Shown here: positions 56,200-64,000 of the stretch, one piece after another
How positions within the stretch are numbered: the stretch's first letter is position 1
Layout of the letters: each line of letters starts with the position of its first letter
Assembly: GCA_040285825.1 (NCBI GenBank)
Contig: JAUPSS010000001.1
Coordinates: 2,108,001 to 2,172,000, forward strand
Source of the DNA: Eukaryota sp. TZLM1-RC
Lineage: Eukaryota > Metamonada: BaSk clade
Direction of reading: 5' to 3'
DNA: 64,000 bases
Position numbers and translations under genes: made by a program
The notes under the pieces: generated by a model
Database searches by the model: none
Seen by the model: the letters and a program-made list of their open reading frames with translations, nothing else
What the model was told of the DNA's origin: nothing

Positions 56200-58224
56200 T
56201 TAGTTGTTATTATTTTTCCAAATTTGAGTATTTTCATCTAGAATTGCATTTTCAAATAACGAGTCGTTGTTGTTTTTGGCTATTTTTTGTTCAGATCTTA
56301 TCTTAGAGAACCAAGAAGAAAAAATAGGTAGGTCTTGGTGTCTACTTAGAGATGAGATTGATGGGATGTCTTCAAGATCCGAATCAGAATCATCGTCTAG
56401 TGGAGGTATCTCGTAATTTGAAAGTAAAGTATCTGGTATATTTATGCTACAAATAGAAGGAGTTTTCTCGTTTTGATCCAAATCAATATTCCTCGATAAC
56501 ATATCTGCCCAATGGTTGTCTTCACCAGGTTCGTGGACTATGTCAAAGTCGAATTCAGATAGTATCGGCAGCCATCTCTTTACAATTCTATTTTTCTCTG
56601 GGGCTGTAGCCAGGAATGCAATGTTTTTATGGTCTGTGAAAATTGTTAAATGTCTAGTTAACAAGTAGCTTTCTAAACAACTTCCAGTTAAAATCAAAAG
56701 TATTGCATATAATTTTTTTTGTAACGTGGACCATTTTCTTTGTGTTTCTGTAAGTAATCTACTATAGAATGACAAAGGTTTTACTTTCCTTTTATTTAGC
56801 GGGGTTCCTGCAGGGGAGTAGGGTTCAATTTCTTGCCAAATGACACCTCCTACTGCTACATCTGAAGCGTCAGTACTTATCAATACTCGCTTGCCCGGAG
56901 CTGGTAATTCAAGGGGCATGTGGTTTACTATTAAGTCTTTTATTTGTTTTAAGTAATCGTCATGCTTGCTAGTCCATTTAATTATTCTGGGTTTTCCTTT
57001 AATTAGCTCGTTAATTGGAGCAATTAATTCAGAAATACCTGGAAGCCAATCTCTAATACAATTGATGGATCCTACCAATGAGCGAACTTCTTTCACTGTT
57101 TTTGGTCTAGGGATTCTCATCAAGGCTTCGATTTTTTTCTTACTTATAAATCTAGTTTTATCCTGGAAGGTACTTCCTAAAATGTCGATAGGGTGTTTTG
57201 ATGTTACGAATTTACATTTACGTAAGCCTATATTTACACGTCTATTTCTGGCGCATTGGAGGACTCTTTGTGATCTCTTATAAAATTCTTCGAATGTCGT
57301 TCCAACTATTATGATATCGTCATTGTATATGAAAACGCCGTCTATTTGGAAAATTTCCATCATTATGTTTTGAAAAACTGCTGGGATGTTCTTTAATCCG
57401 AAGCAAGCTCTTTTAAACATGATTGACCTTCCAGGAATTGAGATTGATGTTTTCTCAATGTCCTTTTCAGCTACATTCATCTGCCAGAAAGCTTTTGGTA
57501 AATCAAGCGTGGCTATGTAATCTGCTCTACTTAAAAACTCTAAAATATCACTAATCCTGGGTAGATTAGGCTCTACTGAAATCGTGTTGGCATTGACTCC
57601 ATCTTTACCACTAAAATATCCCGTTAACCTGGGTTTCTTGCCGTCATGATATATAACTAAGACAATAGGAGAGCTGAATTTATAATTAGATTCAACTGCA
57701 TAGCCCATTTCGATCAGTTCATCAAATATTTTGTTGGCTATTTCCATTTTGCTGGGATTTAACCGTCTAGCAGGCTTGTGTACTATAGCATTCTCATCTC
57801 TGAAGGGGATTGTTAGAGGATTACAATCGATTCCTTTTCTATTAGGAGTTTCATTAAAAACATCGCTGAATAATTTTAGTAGGCTCGTTAATTTTAATTT
57901 ATTATTACTATCATCTAAATTTATCTCACATCCAGATCTTGCTAATTGCTCCTCAAAATCAGAAGGACTTGGTGATTGGTTATCTAAGTTCCCAATCGAA
58001 TGTTGAGCGAACCTAGAGTCGAATTCTGATTCTGCATTTAGCAAAGTGCGGCGTTCTTTGTCTAATCTAATGAAAAGACCATCATCCATCTGAAGCCCAA
58101 GTGCTTTTAACATGTTTGTCCCTATTAATAATTTGTTCGAACCCGGGATTATGGGAAGAGTATGTTTATAATGAACTTGTTGCGCAATGCTTCCAAACGT
58201 TGAACGACAGAATACCAGTTGCAC
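56200..58224 (-). pseudogene. Protease end, reverse transcriptase and RNase H
   Basis: 674 open codons. The beginning continues the aspartic protease (LLIGTNML, the ILG-type motif). Reverse transcriptase motifs: YIATLDLPKAFWQM, FGLKNIPAVFQ and IYNDDIII, where YNDD is the YxDD catalytic box. RNase H begins near LISTDASDVAVGGVIW and ends with the DHKNI and DMLSR blocks. The frame overlaps the Gag-protease frame by 59 bases and is shifted by one base relative to it. The last residues are a run of Asn followed by a TAA. Confidence 0.92.
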
Positions 58225-61200
58225 TCCTTAGCGATTTTGTGGATACGTTATTAGCTGGTAATAACTTAATAGTATCCTTGCTATTGATTGACATATGGCA
58301 TTGTTCAGCTAAATGTGCAGTAATAACTGAACAAAACGCAGCCGAATCTATAGTCGCAATCATTTTAATATCATTTATTGATATCTCCAGTCTTAGAAAT
58401 GGAGAACGCTGGGACCTGATGTGGTGTTCACTAACCGTAGAATTAATATCAAAAATACTATTGATATCAGAGCTGGTTTGGTGAATTTGTAGAGGAATTA
58501 AAAGATTTTGTTGAGCTGTTGGAAAGTTGTTGACTGGGTTTCCTAAATCGGTTGTTGATTGATTGTGATTGATTGCGTTAATGTGTACCCGATTAGGTAA
58601 TTTGCCTGTCCTGCTGTTCCGGTTGCTGTTGTTTATCCGTCTGTGAGGAACCGTACTCGAACAGGTCAGTTTTGACTCAGTAGGGGATGCGTTTGATGAT
58701 ATAACCTCTGTAGTGTTGATGTTATAGATAGGTCTGTACTGACATCTACCTTTATGACTTCCAAAACGGCCTCCACGGCCTCCAAATTTGAATCTATGTA
58801 CACGTCTACCACAACCACCTCGGCCCCTATCTACACTGCCTCTACTAGCAGGCGCCTCCTGTTTTCCTAATCTAAATCTTTCTTCTTTGGGAACTCTGCT
58901 TCTAGCACAACGAGGGTCTTTGCATTCGAATACAGTGTGGCCAACAGGATTGTTACCTTCGACGTTGCTGCAGAATGTACAGAATTTTGATCCTTCTCGT
59001 TCATGCTTTTCAGGGATGTATTTGTGTTGGGGGGTTCCTCTTGACTTTCCACCTGATCGTCTTGCTCGTTTTGATGGAGCCTGGGCTGATGGTGTTACTC
59101 CTCTTGAGTAAGTTCTCATCGCCGTGAGTCCCAAAGGAATATCTTCTTCGTTAGCCCTGTTCCTTAGTACATCCATTGTGGGCTTGTTTCCTGCTGTGTA
59201 ACACCAAGCGAGGAAATGTCTTCTTGTTGTCGATATCAAATCGAGTAGAGTTGTTCTGTTCGGTGAGTCCCACAAGGATTCCCTAGTCCATACTGGGAGG
59301 AGTTCGCTCGATATAGCAAAGTTATCCAAACCCATAAGGAAGTATTCGGCTATTAGAGCGGGAGATATGGTTATCAGCCCACTGCTTCCTCTAATTAAAT
59401 CGGGGATGGTTAGGTCGGTCATGTAGGTGGTCATTCTCAAAACGTCTCCAAAATCTTCTACATAACGACCAAACTCGTTGTCAGCCTCATGCCTATTGTG
59501 GATTTTCCTCCAGTTAATTCGAGGCTTCATTAGAGCTGTACCGGCCTCATGATATGATGTAAATTGTGTTTTTTTTAACAGAAATACCATGACGTCGGCG
59601 TCGGTATAATCAACACCGAGTAAACCTTGACTTTGCCATCTGGATAGAAGGCTAGGGTCAATCATGCTGGATATTCCTGTAGGGCAAGTGCTCATCATCA
59701 TGCTCCTAAATAAATCATAATAGTGGATTGGGGGTCCGAGCTTATCTGTTATAGCTGGGTCAATCCTTACCAAAGGCTGAGTTGTATCCCTGGTGATCTC
59801 GTCGCGTATATGTTTGGGGAGATCTTTAATCCTATCTTGGGTTATTTCTGCTTGGCCTTCTCCAAATAAGTGGGTAGCTATCATAAAGGCTCTGGTCCAA
59901 TCTGATTGACCTGGGGCTTCAAAGCTTCTATTGGCTATCTTTCGCCCGTATTTATCCCAAGTTTGATATTTTAAAAGAAAAGCTATGATAGACATTTTGT
60001 TGATAGGGTCATCAGCGGATAATCGAGGTCTTTTATAGTCGATATCCTTAGACCGTGGATCAATCTGTCTGTGAAGGCTACTAGCTATGCTCATGTCAAT
60101 AGCTCTTCTTGAGGATTGTAGGTCCTCGGTATGCATAGATCTGTCGGAAGAAGTGTTTCTTATTGAGGGTTGAGGAGGAGCCGTTTCTCCAACGACTGGC
60201 CCGTTCAACTCTATGTCTTCTCCGATTTCACGTTCCATAGGTTGGGAGGAAGTTGGTTCTTCCTGAGGAGCAACGTTTTGTCTAGTTACAGGTTCCGGGA
60301 CGTTCACTGTTGGAACGTGTTCGGGTATGCTGTCAATAGAGCAGACCTGTATTGGTTGGCTTTGTTCAGAAATTATAGGGGCTACAACAGGCAGTTTGGG
60401 AAGGTGGAGAGATGTGGATGGATTTCCCGTTACCCATTGTCTAAACTTTCGTTGTTTCGTGAACGAGTTACCATGTTGTTGGATGTAGTTGTTAGGACGG
60501 CTCCTATACGTGGATACAGCTGATCGTTCCGTATGAATGTTATTTAAAGCGTCTGCATCAAACCAGGGTGTTACTGGTTCAAGCTTGTCTTGTTCACTAC
60601 TATCCTCCTGCTCCATAAATTCCCTAAAATATCTGGGAGCACCCTCTGTCAGCTCCGTGTAATTATGGATTTCCGTATCAAAGTTAGGGTCAAACCAGGC
60701 AGGCAATTTGGATTGTAGGATGTCTTCCGAGTCGGTCCTACTTCTCTGCTCGATGGAGAGAAACCTTATTCTCCTGCCGTGTTGATCTAGGAAGGAGGCC
60801 TTCCAATCCAATCTATCTTTGATGGGAAGAGACATCATTTCATTGATTCTCTTGTCCATTCCAGAGATTCTGGGGCGGCGCTCTGCGTTACGCCCGAATG
60901 TCTCTCTACTCAGTTTATCAAGTGCCTTTATGAGTTCATTCCTTTCATTGAGGGGAATTTCCAATACCTTTTGGGTATCCCCAATCATTCCGAGGGTCTG
61001 GAAACCAACGTTTCTGCCTCTTTTTTGAATGTAACTCCATAAAGGGGGAAGCTGCTCGAACAGACAGAAATCTGTTGGTTCGAGGTAAGCCTCCGCATCC
61101 TCTCTTAATAACTTGTAGAACCTCTCGGAAGAGTCGTCTTCTCCCTCCATTTCATCCAGTTGAGATTGAATTTCTTCATATTCTCCTAATGGGGAAGACG

Positions 61201-61473
61201 TGTCTAAGGTGGGATTTCCATCCGTTCCCTTTGAGACAGGTTCTAGAATTGGGAGGGGAGAGGGAGCCGGGTCCGTTCTCGTTACCTCTTCTGTTGCTGA
61301 AAATGGAGGGACCTCGTCCACTCTTTCATCTTCTTCTAATTTAAGGGAGGGGGAGGTGGGATCCGGGTCCGTTGCCTTTTACCCTCTATATCATGTATAT
61401 GTGCCGCTGGTACCTGCTGCATATTAAGTGGGGGATTAGAGTCAGAGATATCTGGTTGGGAGATGTCTGACAT
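58166..61473 (-). pseudogene. Gag plus protease of the Ty3/gypsy element
   Basis: The likely start is the ATG at 61473; about 40 codons later a G/C run (61345-61357) breaks the frame, after which 1051 codons are open from 61321. The region is Pro/Ser/Glu-rich, then a helical capsid-like part. A zinc finger of form CTFC..GHTVFEC follows near 59.0 kb, then an Arg/Gly-rich basic stretch (GRGGCGRR, GGRGG). The protease active site IDSAAFCSVI lies near the end. Gag forms the particle and binds the RNA. Confidence 0.85.
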
Positions 61474-61549
61474 GCTGTAAAGTGTCTGGGGATGTTTACT
61501 AATGCTGAAGTTATGGTATACCTTTTGACTTTAAAATGGCCAATAATTA

Positions 61550-61629
61550 TTTTGCCTAAAGTCTATTGTAGTAAAGAAAAAGTCTGATTTATTTTCTATT
61601 CATATTATATAAGCCAAAGGGCGCCAACA
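61550..61629 (-). repeat. 5' LTR of the Ty3/gypsy element
   Basis: 80 bp, 76 of 80 identical to the left copy; its inner end is AA instead of the canonical CA. Flanked outside by TAAG. Confidence 0.9.
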
Positions 61630-61669
61630 TAAGTACACAATCTATTTTCGTGTGGAATAATTACAAAAA

Positions 61670-63470
61670 CTATCTACAACACAGATACTGAGGCCTTTCA
61701 TTGCCACTCATCCTCGCTTCAGCAATTGCAAACATATTCAGACAAGCCAACTTATTTCTATTGAAAAGCATTGTTGAGCCTTTGTTACTGAGTTTGCAAC
61801 TCTCGCTATTGCAAGCTAATAAACCATGACATGTAGTAACAGGGGTCTTTTCTCTTCTATAGAATCTGGGATTTTTTACTCTCAAAAACGTAGCAACCTT
61901 TTCAAAACAAACAGGACATTTTGCTGAAGTGAAAGCTTCATTAATCATCAATACTTCAAATCCATTTCTTTTCAGGAATTGAATCCATCCAATGCCTCGA
62001 GTAGGTCTCTGATGTTTCAAATTCTTAAAACCTTTTTTACCATAATCACCCATTAGTATTAAAGTGTCTTTTGGATTGCCAAACTGCTGAACAAGGCTTT
62101 GTAACAACCAACTTTCAGTCTTTTGCTTGTGAAGAAAAGCTTGCATTTTATGAATGTTCCACAAGTCAACACTGTAAAAGTCAATTGTCAAAAAAACTTG
62201 CCTAAGTTTGGCAACCACAAAGTTGGAAAAATCTATAAAAGTTGCTGAATTGGCAGCAAATGCGTGACAATTCGATGTTTGCATCTTCAATTGTCATTTC
62301 GTTAGACTCTATCAATTGGTTCCTGTCGTAATCTACCTCAGTATACTTTATCGCCCATCGTTTTTGCTTTTCATTCATCCTACTCTTCAAAGACCAGGAC
62401 ATTTGAGTCATTTTCAACCATTTGTACTTCTTGTCTTGATTCATCACCCGACTATTTCTTTGCTGTTCAGTTTCATATTCAGGCACCATGGCTAAGTCTT
62501 CATCAGTCTTTTTACTCGCAAGATACAATAAATCATGTTTTCCAGGATCACCAACAACAATTCGTTTTTCTTGAAAAGTATCAACATCAACATCATTAAT
62601 ATATAAATCAGAAATACCAGCCTTTTTTGTCTGGCTTACATTTCTGACTTTGTAAATCCTGACGAACAAATTCTACTGCAAAATTAAATCCATCTGTGTG
62701 GATAATGTTGTTGAATTTATAGCTCTTCTGTTTGAACATTGGTTGGTTTTAATCTAGAATATTAAACCAAAAGTCAAATTGCTGAGGTGGTTTGAATTTC
62801 GTAATTTGGGCTAATGTATTGTATAAATCATCCATCAATGTTTGTCTAATAATTGTCCATAGTGTTCTTGTATCAATAGCAATATCTCCTGGACCTACAG
62901 TGGATGAATCAGGAGAAATATGATAAGGTTTTTTCTCTCTACTGGAAATATATTGGGCAATTTGTAATTGCTGGTTTTAGGAATATTTGAGGATCTTTTT
63001 CAACAGCCTCTGCAAGAAAATATATATCCACTGGAAATATGTTGTCAACTAAATTCTCGTCAGTGACCAAATTTTCAATTTGACAACTAAATGGCTCAAT
63101 AATACCTTCAAATATGTCTCTAAGTTCTTTATTTCTTATATCATATTGTTCACATAAATCGAAAAATTCATCATTCAGAAGGTCTGAAATATTTTCTGGA
63201 TGATGAAACAAAGAACTCAAGCAATCTCTATCATCAATTAAAAACAAGTTTTGAATTGATGAAGCCTAATAAATCTATAATTTATTGTATATATTATATA
63301 TAAATAATTGTAGTTAATGGCGTTAAATATATACCCAGCTTGTGCATTTTTGATAACACTTTTTCCACATCTGGTTTGTCAAAATAAACATTAATAAATC
63401 GATTAATATGTTTTTCATAATTTAATTTCAAATTATTCTCAAAATTGTTGGAAAACATTACTGGAGCCAT
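61670..63470 (-). pseudogene. Second Fanzor gene, decayed, with RuvC Asp-to-Asn change
   Basis: Pieces in order on the minus strand: NNFENNLKLNYEKHINRF (63.45 kb), SSIQNLFLIDDRD..IYFLAEAVE (63.25-62.95), ISPDSSTVGPGDIAIDT and QQFDFWFNILD (62.9-62.75), IIHTDGFNFAVEFV (62.7), then RuvC-I GDPGKHDLLY (Asp 62547-62549). After a frame change near 62240 come GFKNLKHQRPTRGIG, INEAFTSAKCPVC (Glu 61937-61939), ACNSESC and FNRNKLACL, where Asn (61754-61756) stands in place of the third catalytic Asp. The end ERPQYLC fits the family. At least four frame breaks. It is a different subgroup from the Fanzor at 9.2 kb. Confidence 0.8.
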
Positions 63471-63925
63471 ACTCAGGTGGTCTACTGAAACCATCAGTTG
63501 AAAATCGTGGAAAAAACTCAAATCTATATCTCAAATGGTCTACATTACTTAAAGTTTTGTTCAACTTTTGTTGTTCAAAGGTAATCGGTAATGTATAATC
63601 TCCTCCACCATAAACAAAGCACTACATCAACACTAATAAAGGTAACATTTGCATTGTTGATACCAACAACAGTTTGGGATATATGACCAGTAAGTGAGGA
63701 GTAAAAACAATAATAAGTGAGGGTAGTGGTTCTGGGGGTAGTGGGCGTGGGAGTGCTATTAGTGTGCTCAACCATGGATTGTAAATCTCCAAAATCGGCG
63801 TATTCAGTGGAATTGTGACGCTTAGGAAGGAGCCATCCATGGACATTAGTGGCATGGTAATTAATGTAAGGAACACTTCGGCCAAAAATTGCTGTGCGTA
63901 GTAGTAGTACGACATGAAGTTTCAT
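63471..63925 (-). CDS. Secreted/membrane protein, N-terminal exons, 3' part missing
   Basis: The start MKLHVVLLLRTAIFG is a signal peptide. Exon 1 (63925-63647) continues through a Thr/Pro-rich stretch (STPTPTTPRTTT) and YYCFYSSLTGHISQTVVG. A 25-nt GT..AG segment (63622-63646) joins it in phase to CFVYGGGDYTLPITFEQQKL, which reads through FEFFPRFSTDGFSRPPEYG to a stop at about 63437. Fanzor-like coding begins in another frame at the same place, so the gene seems to be truncated there. Potential N-glycosylation sites (NST, NVT) fit secretion. Family unknown. Confidence 0.5.
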
Positions 63926-64000
63926 GGAGAAAGGAAAACAACAATTTAATGAACCAACATGTGCCCTCTCTTTCAGCATTGGGGTTTCTAGTGGAACCGT

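Larger units (their letters stand above)
54613..61629 (-). mobile_element. Ty3/gypsy-type LTR retrotransposon, full length, decayed
   Basis: 7017 bp bounded by 80-bp LTRs that match at 76 of 80 positions and by a TAAG target duplication (54609-54612 and 61630-61633). Transcribed leftward. Order on the minus strand: Gag with zinc knuckle, protease, reverse transcriptase, RNase H, integrase, the Ty3/gypsy order. The frame breaks near 61350, 58200, the stop near 56200 and the shift near 55930 make it unable to express normal proteins as assembled. It inserted between the second Fanzor and the Schlafen-like gene, which were about 70 bp apart before. Confidence 0.93.

Noticed and set aside
1-64000. 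CRISPR array, rRNA genes, replication origin
   Set aside because: No regularly spaced direct repeats, no rRNA core motifs and no origin-like iterons were seen on either strand.

Overview
The window is nuclear DNA from a unicellular eukaryote, most likely a free-living amoeba or amoeboflagellate. Genes are AT-rich. The introns I could reconstruct are only 25-38 nt long, GT..AG, sometimes with CTAAC or CTGAAC just before the 3' splice site. Gene content is eukaryotic: BRG1/STH1-type SNF2 ATPase, LSM1, ER protein disulfide isomerase, prominin, a USP-type deubiquitinase, WD40 and EF-hand proteins and a split-gene glucokinase. I cannot name the lineage.

Layout. 1-800: edge copy of a retroelement (minus) with a zinc knuckle. 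2.1 kb: tRNA-Ser(AGA). 3.2-4.8 kb: Rab-like GTPase fused to three related C-terminal repeats. 6.5-8.3 kb: repeat debris. 8.3-11.2 kb: coiled-coil gene, then a Fanzor (TnpB-like) endonuclease gene with two frame breaks. 11.4-15.6 kb: giant prominin. 15.9-20 kb: orphan gene, a TA-flanked MITE, a dead pogo transposase and a nested retroelement fragment. 20.9-22.0 kb: glucokinase. 23.8-30.3 kb: a 2145-residue protein joining RING, GBP/VLIG-like GTPase, Cys/His-rich repeats and a vWA domain. 32.4-47.6 kb: the conserved housekeeping block (SNF2 ATPase, coiled-coil/Ser-rich protein, EF-hand CaaX protein, PDI, glutaredoxin, LSM1, USP-like protease, WD40 protein). 47.9-51.2 kb: repeat debris. 51.3-54.6 kb: AlbA/Schlafen-like protein. 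54.6-61.6 kb: a Ty3/gypsy retrotransposon with 80-bp LTRs and a 4-bp target duplication. 61.7-63.5 kb: a second, decayed Fanzor. 63.5-63.9 kb: first exons of a secreted protein.

How it fits together. Long host genes read through without interruption, while almost every mobile-element gene (both Fanzors, pogo, Ty3, both dispersed repeat families) carries frame breaks, often in homopolymers. This is a gene-dense chromosome with accessory islands of decaying mobile DNA. The most unusual items are the two different Fanzors 50 kb apart, the RING-GTPase-vWA protein, the GTPase with triple repeat, and a retrotransposon that landed 28 bp before the start codon of the Schlafen-like gene, so its LTR may now be that gene's promoter.
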